Of a stretch of DNA of 64,000 nt, positions 40,404 to 48,840 are shown piece by piece. The notes beneath the pieces are model-generated. The model was not told where the DNA came from and ran no database searches. It saw only the letters and a list, made by a program, of their open reading frames with translations. Source of the DNA: Arthrobacter sp. PAMC25564 (GTDB lineage Bacteria; Actinomycetota; Actinomycetes; Actinomycetales; Micrococcaceae); assembly GCF_004798705.1 (NCBI RefSeq), contig NZ_CP039290.1:2604001-2668000 (forward strand), written 5' to 3'. How positions within the stretch are numbered: the first letter of the stretch is position 1; each line of letters begins with the position of its first letter. A program made the translations under genes and the position numbers.

Positions 40404-40706
40404 TCAGGGCCCCGAAGCTAAAGCATCGCCTAATCTGACCAACCGTTTAAGCGTGGGAGCTTCAATAAGGGATGGATCGAATTCCACCAGAAGTGAATCG
40501 TGCGTCGGGACCACTCGGATGAGGCCTGGTACGTCGTAGGTGCTGAGTACTTGCGCGAGAGCGCGTACACGCTTGCGAACCGCCATCTTGTCTGCGCCAC
40601 TGACGATGGCGCGCACCGCGGTCGAACCGACATTTACCACGGTGAAGGTCGGCGAAAACGGAAATGTATTGCCGTTTAGAGGGAGCGTACCTAGGTTGCG
40701 CGCCAT
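40404..40706 (-). CDS. KipI/PxpB-like (5-oxoprolinase subunit B N-terminal) small protein or fragment
   Basis: 100 residues. VRALAQVLSTYDVPGLIRVVPTHDSLLVEFDPSLIE resembles the first domain of KipI/PxpB and allophanate hydrolase subunit 1 (usual form PGVVEVVPAYRSLLVHYDP). The family is normally about 200-230 residues with a second, cyclophilin-like domain, which is absent here. It could be a truncated relic or a stand-alone domain. It ends next to the acyl-CoA dehydrogenase operon region, transcribed in the same direction from 104 nt upstream of nothing obvious; a start at 40706 has AGGAGAC upstream, so translation is possible. Confidence 0.5.
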   Translation of the reverse strand: MARNLGTLPLNGNTFPFSPTFTVVNVGSTAVRAIVSGADKMAVRKRVRALAQVLSTYDVPGLIRVVPTHDSLLVEFDPSLIEAPTLKRLVRLGDALASGP

Positions 40707-40809
40707 TCGAGTCTCCTTATGCGGTTTGGTGACATCCGGACGTCACCCACCCCGTGCCTCGGGTGCTGGCTGCTTGCGAACGTATGTCGGGACCATTCCC
40801 TCGGAGTCC

Positions 40810-41973
40810 TCAGTACGAGCGGGGGAGGCCGAGGACCTTGGTGGCGATGAAGCTCTTGATCATGTTGTTGTTGACCGGGGCTACCTGGAACATGCGGGTT
40901 TCGCGGAACTTTCGTTCGACGTCGTATTCGTCGACGAAGCCATAGCCGCCGTGGGTGTCCAGGCAGGCGTTTGCCGCGGCCCAGCTCGCCTCCGAGGCTA
41001 GGTGCTTGGCCATATTGGCTTCGGCGCCGCAGGGTTCGCCGGCATCGAAGAGTCGCGCGGCCTCGTATCTCATCATGTCTGCGGCGCGGACTTTCATGTA
41101 CGCATCGGTGATGGGGAACTGCACGCCCTGATTGGTGCCGATCTTCCGGCCGAAGACTTCACGGCTGTTGGCATAGTCCACACCGCGCCGGGTGAACCAG
41201 TAGCCATCGCCGATGGCTTCGGAAGCGAGCAGGATGCGTTCGGCGTTCCAGCCGTCGATGACGTAGCGGAAGCCCTGGCCTACCTCGCCGATGACCGCGG
41301 AGGCCGGCACTCGCATGCCTTGGTAGTGGACTTGGTTGGTGGCGTAGTTGAACATGGTGCGGACCTTGGTCACCTTGAGTGTGGCGGGCTGTTCGGCACG
41401 GACTTGGCGCAGGTCCACCAGAAAAAGGGTGATCCCCTCAGTCTTGTTCCCGTTTTTCGCAGCTGTGCGGGCAAGCACGAAGGCCAGATCGGACTCCTCG
41501 ATCCGGCTGGTCCAGCTCTTGTGCCCGGTGATGACAAAGTCGTCGCCGTCGCGCACGGCGGCCGTCTCGATGCTGGTTGTGTCCGAACCGGCTTTGTCTT
41601 CAGTGATTGAGAAGGCCTGCAGCCGCAGCTCGCCGGCGGCGATTTGCGGCAGGTACTCCTGTTTCTGCGCGTCATTGCCGTGGCGAAGCAGGGCGCCCAT
41701 GGTGTACATCTGCGCGTGGCAGGCTGCCGAGTGACCGCCGGACTTGTTGATTTCCTCCATGATGACGCTTGCTTCGGTCAGGCCCAGGCCCAGGCCCCCG
41801 TACTCGGTGGGAATAAGGGCGCCGAGGAGGCCGGATTCCGTCAGAGTGTCAACGAACTCCTGCGGGTAGCGGCGGTTGCGGTCCGTCTCGCGCCAGTATT
41901 CATCGGGAAAACCTGCACAGATGAGTCGGGTCTGCTCGCGCAGCTGATCCAGTCCGGTGGTCAGGGTTTGCAT
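40810..41973 (-). CDS. Acyl-CoA dehydrogenase
   Basis: 387 residues from the ATG at 41973, preceded by AAGGAG at good spacing. It is an FAD enzyme of the short/branched-chain acyl-CoA dehydrogenase type: YGGLGLGLTEASVIMEEI, LQAFSITEDKAGSDTTSIETAAVRDGD (FAD/substrate loop), NRLL-like NAERILLASEAIGDG, and DTHGGYGFVDEYDVERKFRETRMF at the C-terminus. It is divergent from the MaoC-CitE-CaiB operon, with GntR-type palindromes near both starts. In this context it probably oxidises a methyl-branched dicarboxyl-CoA (such as a methylsuccinyl-CoA analogue); this is inference from neighbours. Confidence 0.93.
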   Translation of the reverse strand: MQTLTTGLDQLREQTRLICAGFPDEYWRETDRNRRYPQEFVDTLTESGLLGALIPTEYGGLGLGLTEASVIMEEINKSGGHSAACHAQMYTMGALLRHGNDAQKQEYLPQIAAGELRLQAFSITEDKAGSDTTSIETAAVRDGDDFVITGHKSWTSRIEESDLAFVLARTAAKNGNKTEGITLFLVDLRQVRAEQPATLKVTKVRTMFNYATNQVHYQGMRVPASAVIGEVGQGFRYVIDGWNAERILLASEAIGDGYWFTRRGVDYANSREVFGRKIGTNQGVQFPITDAYMKVRAADMMRYEAARLFDAGEPCGAEANMAKHLASEASWAAANACLDTHGGYGFVDEYDVERKFRETRMFQVAPVNNNMIKSFIATKVLGLPRSY

Positions 41974-42031
41974 CGTTGCTCCTTGAAATCGATCCGGGCG
42001 AATCTCCGTCACCCATGGCAGCTGACCTTAC

Positions 42032-42045
42032 TCCAATATATTGGA
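42032..42045. promoter_or_regulatory. Candidate GntR operator near the acyl-CoA dehydrogenase start
   Basis: TCCAATATATTGGA, a perfect 14-bp palindrome 59 nt upstream of the dehydrogenase ATG. A second site with the same core, CAATATATT, lies at 42131-42144. Confidence 0.65.
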
Positions 42046-42130
42046 AGCTGGCAAGGGGTTCCTGCGCATCCCTTCCGACTCTGAAATGCTTGACGTTGCT
42101 GCCATTTCTTGGGCATAATCGCTTGGGACA

Positions 42131-42144
42131 ATCAATATATTAGC
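42131..42144. promoter_or_regulatory. Candidate GntR operator near the MaoC gene start
   Basis: ATCAATATATTAGC, sharing the CAATATATTRG core with the perfect palindrome at 42032-42045. It lies 59 nt upstream of the MaoC ATG, the mirror position of the first site. Confidence 0.6.
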
Positions 42145-42202
42145 TTTCGGCGGTCAGTAGAGATTGGCGCGGAGGGTGCAACGGAAGCCAAGGAGATCAT
42201 CG

Positions 42203-42769
42203 ATGACCGAAAAAATAACTCAGGCAGGGACATCCGAAAGTCGCGTGATACCGGGCTGGAGCGGCCGTTTGTTCGAAGACTTCGTTCCGGGGGATATCTA
42301 CTACCATCCGTTTGGCAAGACGGTGACCGAGGCAGACAACCAGAGCTTTACGCTGATGACGCAGAACGTGGCCAAGACCCATGTGGACCGTAATTTCGCC
42401 AAGGGCACAGAGTTCGGTCTGCCGCTGGTCAATTCCACCTTCACGCTTGCGCTGGTCACTGGCCAGTCCACCATCGACCTGTCCATGAACGTCTTCGCGA
42501 ACATGGGCTGGGACGAGGTCCGCATGCCCAACGCGGTCTATGAAGGCGACACAATCTATTCGCGGTCCAAGGTACTGGACAAGCGGGAATCGAAGTCCCG
42601 CCCCAACCTCGGCCTGGTCACGGTCGCCACCGAGGGCTTTAACCAGGATGGCAAAATCGTCATCAGCTATCGCCGCACGTTCATGGTGTACCGCCAGGGT
42701 CACCTGCCCAGCGTAGAGGCTGCGCGCCCTGACGAGTCCAGTCTGCCGCTGATCGGCGATTTCCGGTGA
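42203..42769 (+). CDS. MaoC family enoyl-CoA hydratase (mesaconyl/itaconyl-CoA hydratase-like)
   Basis: 188 residues from the ATG at 42203 (MTEKITQAG) with AAGGAG upstream. The hot-dog fold is recognisable: FEDFVPGDIYYHPFGKTVTEADNQSFTLMTQN, then HVDRNFAKGTEFGLPLVNSTFTLALVTGQS and YEGDTIYSRSKVLDKRESKSRPNLGLV. These match the MaoC subgroup that includes the mycobacterial itaconyl-CoA hydratase and mesaconyl-CoA hydratases (established for close relatives; here by eye). The stop codon overlaps the next gene by GTGA. The substrate is probably a branched unsaturated dicarboxyl-CoA. Confidence 0.88.
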   Translation: MTEKITQAGTSESRVIPGWSGRLFEDFVPGDIYYHPFGKTVTEADNQSFTLMTQNVAKTHVDRNFAKGTEFGLPLVNSTFTLALVTGQSTIDLSMNVFANMGWDEVRMPNAVYEGDTIYSRSKVLDKRESKSRPNLGLVTVATEGFNQDGKIVISYRRTFMVYRQGHLPSVEAARPDESSLPLIGDFR

Positions 42770-43647
42770 CAGCCCCGGCAGGCAACCTTGCGGCAGCGGG
42801 CAACACGGCCGGCGCGCGGGCTGTGGCAGAGGCTGTCACCGCCCTGTTTGTCCCCGGAGACCGGCCCGAACGGTTCATGAAAGCCGCAGCCGCCGGTGCT
42901 GGCGTGGTCATCATCGATCTGGAGGACGCCGTCGCGCCGGACGCCAAGGACGCAGCGCTGTCCGCGGCGCTGGAAGCTCTTACTCCGAGCGGCGCGAGCC
43001 CCGTGCGCGCCCTGGTGCGCGTGAACCCGGCTGGTTCGCGCCGGCACGACGCCGAAATCACCGCGTTACTCTCCGCCGCAACGCCGGGGTCCGGTCTGCT
43101 CGGCATCGTGGTTCCCAAGGCCGAAGACGCCGGTGCACTGCGCCGGCTGCGCATGAGTATGCCCGAACACCTGGCCTTGGTTCCGCTCGTGGAGTCAGCG
43201 GCCGGCGTGGTGAACGCACTGGAACTGGCACGGGTGCCGGGCGTGACCCGGCTGGCCTTCGGCGCCATCGACTTCGCGCTGGACATCAACGCCGACGGCG
43301 GGGACCGCTTCCTGGACCATACCCGGGCGCACCTGGTCCTGGCCTCCCGCGCGGCAGGCATCGCCGCGCCGCTGGATTCACCGTCCACCGAGATCAGGGA
43401 CGCCGGCAGGGTGGCTGATTCGGCCCGCCTCGCCCGGAACTTCGGCTTCGGCGGGAAGCTCTGCATCCATCCTGCCCAACTGGCCGCCGTGCACGGGGCA
43501 TTCGCCCCGTCAAAGGCGGACGTCGAGTGGGCCCTGTCCGTGATCGGCGCTGAAGGCGGCGCCGCCCAGATAGACGGACAAATGATCGACCTGCCCGTTA
43601 CCGAACGGGCAAAACGTATCCTGCAGCACGCAGGGAAGGAGCAGTAA
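42766..43647 (+). CDS. CitE-like CoA-ester lyase (HpcH/HpaI family; citramalyl/malyl-CoA lyase-like)
   Basis: 293 residues starting with a GTG that overlaps the MaoC stop. The TIM-barrel aldolase shows TALFVPGDRPERFMKAAAAGAGVVIIDLEDAVAP (family start, with the metal-adjacent DLEDAV), ALVRVNPAGS with the CoA arginine, LVPLVESAAGVVNA with the metal-binding Glu, and FGAIDFALDINADG with the metal-binding Asp. LCIHPAQLAAVHGAF closes the barrel. It should cleave a 3-hydroxyacyl-CoA such as citramalyl-CoA to acetyl-CoA and pyruvate. The start of the CoA-transferase follows the stop codon without a gap. Confidence 0.9.
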   Translation: MTAPAGNLAAAGNTAGARAVAEAVTALFVPGDRPERFMKAAAAGAGVVIIDLEDAVAPDAKDAALSAALEALTPSGASPVRALVRVNPAGSRRHDAEITALLSAATPGSGLLGIVVPKAEDAGALRRLRMSMPEHLALVPLVESAAGVVNALELARVPGVTRLAFGAIDFALDINADGGDRFLDHTRAHLVLASRAAGIAAPLDSPSTEIRDAGRVADSARLARNFGFGGKLCIHPAQLAAVHGAFAPSKADVEWALSVIGAEGGAAQIDGQMIDLPVTERAKRILQHAGKEQ

Positions 43648-44820
43648 ATGGGCAGCCTACCATTGGAGGGCATCACCGTCGTCTCCCTGGAACAGGCCGT
43701 TGCGGCCCCGTTCGCCACCCGCCAACTCGCCGATCTGGGCGCCCGCGTGATCAAGGTCGAACGTGACACGGGGGACTTCGCCCGCGGCTACGACACGAAG
43801 GTCCACGGCATGGCCAGCTACTTCGTCTGGCTGAACCGGTCCAAGGAAAGCATTGTCCTGGATCTGAAATCGGCAGAGGGAATGGCGGTCCTGCGCAAGC
43901 TCGTGTGCGGGGCAGACGTACTGGTCCAGAACCTTGCTCCCGGCGCCATCGAACGCCTGGGCCTTGGGCCAGAAGAGGCACTGGCCCTGAACCCGCGGCT
44001 GATCCATGCCTCGATCTCCGGCTACGGCCGCGGCGGTTCCTACGAACAGAAAAAGGCCTACGATCTCCTGGTTCAGTGTGAGGCCGGGCTGCTGAGCGTC
44101 ACCGGTACCCCGGAGTCCCCAGCCAAGGTGGGAGTGTCCATCGCCGACATCTCGGCCGGCATGTACGCCTACTCCGGCATCCTGACTTCATTGCTGCAGC
44201 GGGCCACCACAGGCCGGGGCGACGTCCTGGAAATCTCCATGCTCGAGGCACTGGGCGAATGGATGGCCCAGCCCTACTTCTACGCCCAATACGGCGGGGC
44301 TCCGCCGGCCCGTAGCGGCGCCCAGCACGCGAGCATCGCACCCTACGGACCGTTCGGCGCCGCCGATGCCACCGTGTTCTTCGGCATCCAGAACGAGCGC
44401 GAATGGGCCAAGTTCTGCACGGACGTGTTGCAGCAGCCCGGGCTGGCGCAGGACGGCCGATTCGCAGGCAACGCGCTGCGCGTTGACAACCGTCCGGCGC
44501 TGCATGATGCCATCAATGCAGTTCTGGGCCGTCTTCCGGCAGCCGAGGTCCTGTCCCGTCTCGATGCCGCGGGCATCGCCAATGCCCAGCTGCGGGACAT
44601 GCACGAGTTCGCCGCTCATCCGCAGCTGGCTGAGCGCAACCGCTGGCGGGACGTTGAATCGCCCGTCGGACCGCTGCGCAGCCTGCTCCCCCCGGTCACT
44701 TCCCGGGAGGCGGACGTGAGGATGGGTCCAGTGCCGGAGATCGGCCAGCACACTGAAAGGATCCTGGCCGAACTGGGGCTGGACGCACCCGCCCTGGCCC
44801 GGTCCGAAACCACCAACTGA
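43648..44820 (+). CDS. CaiB/BaiF family (class III) CoA-transferase
   Basis: 390 residues. It begins LPLEGITVVSLEQAVAAPFATRQLADLGARVIKVER, the family opening, and has the catalytic aspartate in SIADISAGMYAY (near residue 167). GYGRGGSYEQKKAYDLLVQCEAGLLSVTG is also conserved. These enzymes move CoA from a donor such as succinyl-CoA to a carboxylic acid through an aspartyl-CoA anhydride. It is the third gene in the coupled MaoC-CitE-CaiB set. It probably activates the dicarboxylate entering the pathway. Confidence 0.93.
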   Translation: MGSLPLEGITVVSLEQAVAAPFATRQLADLGARVIKVERDTGDFARGYDTKVHGMASYFVWLNRSKESIVLDLKSAEGMAVLRKLVCGADVLVQNLAPGAIERLGLGPEEALALNPRLIHASISGYGRGGSYEQKKAYDLLVQCEAGLLSVTGTPESPAKVGVSIADISAGMYAYSGILTSLLQRATTGRGDVLEISMLEALGEWMAQPYFYAQYGGAPPARSGAQHASIAPYGPFGAADATVFFGIQNEREWAKFCTDVLQQPGLAQDGRFAGNALRVDNRPALHDAINAVLGRLPAAEVLSRLDAAGIANAQLRDMHEFAAHPQLAERNRWRDVESPVGPLRSLLPPVTSREADVRMGPVPEIGQHTERILAELGLDAPALARSETTN

Positions 44821-44892
44821 ATCTCCCCTGGTGGCCCATCAGGCATGGCAGGCCTGTGCTCCAGGCCGGCCGTGGCTGATGCCGTATGTTAG

Positions 44893-45663
44893 GTGGGGAA
44901 AATGATCAGAAAGAGTCCGGAGACCATGACCAGCCGCAGCCCCAGCAGCGCACGCCCGCAACTGAGCGAGAAAGCAACCGCCTACATCCGTGGCCTCATC
45001 ATGTCAGGCGAACTGCGGCCCGGTACCCTCGTCCGGCCAGAGACCATTGGGGAGGACTTAGGTATCTCCACCACGCCGGCGCGCGAGGCGCTCCAGGCCC
45101 TGCGGGTGGAGGGCTTCCTGGAACTCGTGCCACGGCGCGGGTTCGTTGTGGCGCCTCTTACCGGACAGGACATCCGGGATCTTTTCCAGGTCCAGGCCCT
45201 CATCGGAGGGGAACTAGCCGCCCGCGCCGCCGCCAGCGCGGGCGAGCAGGATGTGGCCGAGCTCGAGGCCCTGCACCATGAGCTGATCGCGGCCGCCGCC
45301 CGGAATGACCACGATCGGCTCGAAGAGAAGAACCACGCCTTCCACCGCGAGATCAACCTGATGGCCGGTTCCCGGAAGATCGTCTGGATGCTGGGCCTGG
45401 TCACCCGGTATGTCCCGAGGCAGTTCTACTCCTCCATCCCGGGCTGGCCCCAGGCGACAGTGACCGACCATGAGGAACTGCTAGAGGGGATCCGCTCCGG
45501 GGACCTGGAGAAGACGCGCGCAGCCATGGTGGCGCACATCATCCATTCAGGGGAACTGCTCGCAGCCAACTTCGACGAGCGACTGGCCGCACCACTTCCG
45601 GCAACCGATGCAGAACCAGCCAAGGAAAGACCCGGACCAGCCGCCTTGGACGCCGCAAGTTAG
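44893..45663 (+). CDS. GntR family (FCD) regulator of the CoA-ester operon
   Basis: 256 residues from a GTG at 44893 (an ATG four codons on is also possible). The winged helix is at about residues 30-85 (SGELRPGTLVRPETIGEDLGISTTPAREALQALRVEGFL), and the FCD effector domain follows with its metal-binding Asp and His residues (HAFHREINLMAGS; HIIHSGELL). It lies 72 nt after the CoA-transferase and is codirectional. The two CAATATATT palindromes in the divergent acyl-CoA dehydrogenase/MaoC region are its probable operators. The effector is likely an acid of the pathway. Confidence 0.9.
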   Translation: MGKMIRKSPETMTSRSPSSARPQLSEKATAYIRGLIMSGELRPGTLVRPETIGEDLGISTTPAREALQALRVEGFLELVPRRGFVVAPLTGQDIRDLFQVQALIGGELAARAAASAGEQDVAELEALHHELIAAAARNDHDRLEEKNHAFHREINLMAGSRKIVWMLGLVTRYVPRQFYSSIPGWPQATVTDHEELLEGIRSGDLEKTRAAMVAHIIHSGELLAANFDERLAAPLPATDAEPAKERPGPAALDAAS

Positions 45664-46251
45664 CGCATGACCTACGTCCGGGCATAAGTCCGGCCATTCC
45701 GAAAGCCTCCCAGAAGCCAGCTCTCCCGTGCATGCTCGAAAGCCTGCGACCGCAAGCCCGGTGGGGGTTATCGATATTAGAGGGCTCCTGCGGGACGTTA
45801 GCAATGTCCCTGGTCGTTCTTCGCGGGCATCCGCTGCCTGCCCAGCAGTGGCCGGAATTCGCGCTACGGGTCGTATGACCGATCCAGCCCAGGCATGGGT
45901 GTGCCGGAAGCTGTGAATTCCACCGGGCGTTGCCGTCGTCCGAGACCAATCCAATGACGCCAGACAGGCCCGCTTCTTCTCCGTGGAGTTAACTTGGCCG
46001 CAGGGAAGAGCTGAGCGCCCCTGTCGGATGGGCGGCGATGTGTTGGACTGCTCCTGCGTCGCCCTGTTCGAGGCAATTCCCGCTGGGATCCGCAGGGACT
46101 CCGGCCGCAGAGCGCTAAGGGTCTGTTCCGCGTACCGGGGGCCCGAAGGATGCATCAGCTGACCAATAATGAACCAATCCACACGGTTCCACCCGGCCGT
46201 CGCGCAGGTCCCGTACCGCAGCAAGAAGGATCAATCCATGCTGAGCAACCC
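45664..46251. other. Gap without a supported gene
   Basis: About 590 bp between the GntR gene and the HtaA operon promoter. Open frames exist on the minus strand, but their proteins are arginine/serine-rich, have no ribosome binding site and resemble no family. No terminator or repeat is obvious. Confidence 0.5.
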
Positions 46252-46264
46252 TTGTAGGTATTTC

Positions 46265-46277
46265 GTATCCGGTATAC
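46265..46277 (+). promoter_or_regulatory. GTATAC-type operator upstream of the HtaA-Fpr-flavodoxin operon
   Basis: GTATCC-G-GTATAC, one mismatch from the pattern GTATAC-N-GTATAC. A plausible promoter (TTGTAG 46252-46257, 17 nt, TACGCT 46275-46280) is overlapped by the site, so repression is likely. Confidence 0.65.
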
Positions 46278-46312
46278 GCTTTGTGAACAGAATTGAACTT
46301 GAAGGAGCTGAC

Positions 46313-46822
46313 GTGGTCGAACTCAAGCAGGCCCCCAGGGGTGCGGACTCATTGCAATGGCGCGTTGATGCCTCCTTTGACAATTACGTCCGGAATCAGA
46401 CCGGTGACGGAACCGTCACGGTTTCGGCCGGCGCCTCACGCGATCACGACGGGTACTACTACTTCCCCAGAATTGACACATCGTCGGGCAGCGAAAACCT
46501 GCACTTCGGCGGCGCCGTCGAATTTCGTGCCTATATGGGCGTTCTTTCGCTTCGGATAGCTGACCCGAGCTTCCACATATCCCAGGACATGGTCCGCATG
46601 TACATCATGGACGACGCAGCCCCGGCGGGAACGCGGCTCGAGCTCGCCACGGCAACCCTTGAGCCCGGGCAGGTTGGCCCCGCGGTGCTTGATCTTCGGC
46701 TGACGGAACGGGGCTCGGAACTGTTCTTTGGCAAGTACCCGGCCGGCACTACGTTGGCGCCTGCCACCGTACTCCTGCCTGGACCCGCCATCAGCATGGC
46801 CTCAACCGAAGGAGCTCACTGA
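46313..46822 (+). CDS. HtaA-domain (haem-binding type) protein without signal peptide
   Basis: 169 residues from the GTG at 46313, which follows GAAGGAG at ideal spacing. The frame could start at 46238 or 46169, but the promoter and operator lie in that stretch. Residues about 10-115 resemble a HtaA domain: LQWRVDASFDNYVRNQTGDGTVTVSAG, DGYYYFPRIDTSSG and LHFGGAVEFRAYMGVLSLRIADPSF. HtaA proteins of corynebacteria are secreted or surface haem receptors; this one has no signal peptide or membrane segment. Its stop overlaps the reductase start (TGATG), and a flavodoxin follows. A cytoplasmic haem-binding partner of a redox chain is the likely role (inference). Confidence 0.8.
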   Translation: MVELKQAPRGADSLQWRVDASFDNYVRNQTGDGTVTVSAGASRDHDGYYYFPRIDTSSGSENLHFGGAVEFRAYMGVLSLRIADPSFHISQDMVRMYIMDDAAPAGTRLELATATLEPGQVGPAVLDLRLTERGSELFFGKYPAGTTLAPATVLLPGPAISMASTEGAH

Positions 46823-48120
46823 TGGATACACCCTTATCGATCGCGGTGATAGGAAGCGGACCCTCCGGCTGCTACATTGCCCAAAGCCTCCGGCGGTCAT
46901 TTCCCCAGTCGGAGATCACAATTTACGACCGGCTTGCGTCTCCCTTTGGACTGGTTCGCTACGGCGTCGCGCCGGATCATCAAAGCACCAAATCAATTCA
47001 GTCGCAGTTCGCCCGATTGTTTGAGCGCGAAAATGTCCGCTTCGCGGGGAACATCGAGGTCGGCAGGGACATCTCCCTGGACCAGCTCCGAAACACCCAT
47101 CACATCGTCGTGCTGGCTGCTGGGTTGCCGGGGGACCGCCCGGTGGGGGTTCCGGGTGAAGACCTTCCCGAGGTATATCGCGCCGGCCGCCTTACAAGAC
47201 TCTTCAACGCGCACCCGCTTGAGCAGACCGGAGTCCCCAAGCTCGGGAAATCCGTAGCCATTATCGGCGGCGGCAACGTGTCCATCGACGTCCTGCGCAT
47301 GCTCATCAAACAGCCGGAAGATTTCGTCAACAGCGACATCGACGACGCCGTCCTGGCTGACTACGTCCGCGCGCCTGCGGGCCGTATCGACCTCATTTGC
47401 CGGTCGACAATCACGAACGCACCCTCCGATCCGGTAATGCTTGCCGAACTCGGACGCATACAGGGCGTGAGATTCTCATGCCCGGACCCCATCGAGGTAG
47501 CGGAGGGCGCCCCCCGTACTGCCTTGGCGCGGGCCAAGGCCGTTGAGGGGCTTCTTGCAATCGACCCTGGCACTGAAACACGTGTGGAGGTGGCATTGCA
47601 CTTCGGTTGGGCACCAGTGAGCATCAATGGGGACGGCCACGTCCGGAACGTGGAACTGCGCTCCGTTAATGACGACCGGCGTAATCTGCACCTGGACGCC
47701 GACTCAGTGGTAACAGCCGTCGGTTTTGATTTTGACGACGGTGACTGGCACGGACTCGGCGCGCTCAAGGCAAACCTCGAATCCGGGGCTATGGATCACG
47801 GTCTGTACCGCACGGGCTGGATCAAGCGGGGTTCCCGTGGAACGATCGCCGAAAACAGATCGTGTGCCAAGGCCGTAGCGGAAGAGATCGTCGCAAGTGT
47901 GGATGCTCTCCAACGACAGACAAAGCCGGGCTACGGTGGCCTGCCGGACGAAGTCCGCGCGAGGGCTGTCGATTATTCCGCCTGGAAGCGGGTGGACGCC
48001 GCTGAGACGGAAGCTGCGCCAGGGGACCGCTCCCGCCGAAAATTCCCCAGCCATGAACACATGGTCGCGATCGCACACAACAAGCTCGTTCAAACCTCCG
48101 CCGGCACCGGCGCTAACTAA
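46822..48120 (+). CDS. Ferredoxin/flavodoxin-NADP+ reductase (FprA/adrenodoxin reductase type)
   Basis: 432 residues. The FAD-binding motif is IAVIGSGPSGCYIAQSL, followed by LVRYGVAPDHQSTKSIQSQF, the hallmark of FprA-type enzymes. The NADP site is VAIIGGGNVSIDVLRML. GWIKRGSRGTIAENRSCA at the C-terminal side is also typical of the family (usual form GWIKRGPTGVIGTNK). The enzyme moves electrons from NADPH to an iron-sulfur protein or flavodoxin. Its gene overlaps the HtaA gene and is followed after 27 nt by a flavodoxin gene, which is the probable electron acceptor. The chain may serve the P450 at 59153-60409, which shares its operator. Confidence 0.92.
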   Translation: MDTPLSIAVIGSGPSGCYIAQSLRRSFPQSEITIYDRLASPFGLVRYGVAPDHQSTKSIQSQFARLFERENVRFAGNIEVGRDISLDQLRNTHHIVVLAAGLPGDRPVGVPGEDLPEVYRAGRLTRLFNAHPLEQTGVPKLGKSVAIIGGGNVSIDVLRMLIKQPEDFVNSDIDDAVLADYVRAPAGRIDLICRSTITNAPSDPVMLAELGRIQGVRFSCPDPIEVAEGAPRTALARAKAVEGLLAIDPGTETRVEVALHFGWAPVSINGDGHVRNVELRSVNDDRRNLHLDADSVVTAVGFDFDDGDWHGLGALKANLESGAMDHGLYRTGWIKRGSRGTIAENRSCAKAVAEEIVASVDALQRQTKPGYGGLPDEVRARAVDYSAWKRVDAAETEAAPGDRSRRKFPSHEHMVAIAHNKLVQTSAGTGAN

Positions 48121-48147
48121 CTCAGGCATCCTAGATTGGAGAAAATG

Positions 48148-48606
48148 ATGAAGATCCAAGTTCTTTTCGGGACCGAATCGGGCAACGCAGAGGTCGCGGC
48201 TGAAGATCTTGCCGAGTCGGTAAGGAACGACAGCCAGGAAGTGGAAGTACAAGACCTGTCATCGTTCTCAATTTCGGAACTGCAGCATGACTCGATGTAC
48301 GTTTTTCTTTGTTCCACCTATGGGGAGGGCGACCTGCCCAACACGGCGCTGCCCTTCTATGCAGACCTATCAGTCGTCCGCCCGGACCTCTCCGGCATGC
48401 GTTATGCAATGTTCGGACTCGGCGATACGTTCTACACGGAAACCTACGGACACGGGGCCACCAAACTCGACGACAAACTCACGGAGCTGGGGGCGCAGCG
48501 TGTAGGGGAAATCGGCCGCTACGACGCCTCGACCTGGGAGCCGGTTGGCGAGTGCGCAGTCGCCTGGTTCGCCGGTGTGCTCGAGGACGTGTCCGCGGTC
48601 CGCTGA
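48148..48606 (+). CDS. Flavodoxin (MioC-like)
   Basis: 152 residues from the ATG at 48148 (GGAG 6 nt upstream; an ATG one codon earlier is possible). The FMN-binding loops are FGTESGNAEVAAEDLAE (phosphate loop), CSTYGEGDLPNTALPFYADL and GLGDTFYTETYGHGATKLDDKL. It is a short-chain flavodoxin that carries one or two electrons. As third gene of the HtaA-reductase operon it should accept electrons from the FprA-type reductase. P450 systems with a flavodoxin instead of a ferredoxin are known (cindoxin), so it may feed the P450 of the same regulon. Confidence 0.92.
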   Translation: MKIQVLFGTESGNAEVAAEDLAESVRNDSQEVEVQDLSSFSISELQHDSMYVFLCSTYGEGDLPNTALPFYADLSVVRPDLSGMRYAMFGLGDTFYTETYGHGATKLDDKLTELGAQRVGEIGRYDASTWEPVGECAVAWFAGVLEDVSAVR

Positions 48607-48717
48607 ATGACGCCTCGCACCGCACCAGCGGAGAAAAGAGTGCCGTTCCGGGCCGTTGCCCATTCAGGCCGCTACTTGCAGGGTCATCGTGACTCCTCGG
48701 CCATAGTCCGGGATCCG

Positions 48718-48737
48718 CCGGTGCGCCGCGGGCTAAG
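48718..48737 (+). repeat. Left copy of a 20-bp direct repeat flanking the IS/intron
   Basis: CCGGTGCGCCGCGGGCTAAG, identical to 52865-52884. It lies 121 nt upstream of the transposase start codon. It is too long for an IS1380 target duplication. Confidence 0.8.
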
Positions 48738-48840
48738 CCTCGATCCACCGGTCGGGTTGAGGTTGTAGCGGCGGTTTAAACGGAGAATGCCTGTCGGATC
48801 GGGAAAAATTGGGTTTGTCTAGAACTCCGTTTGGCCAATC

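Noticed and set aside
45664..46251. Possible gene on the minus strand (225-residue frame)
   Set aside because: Low-complexity composition, no ribosome site, no recognisable motif, and it overlaps the GntR gene end and the HtaA promoter.
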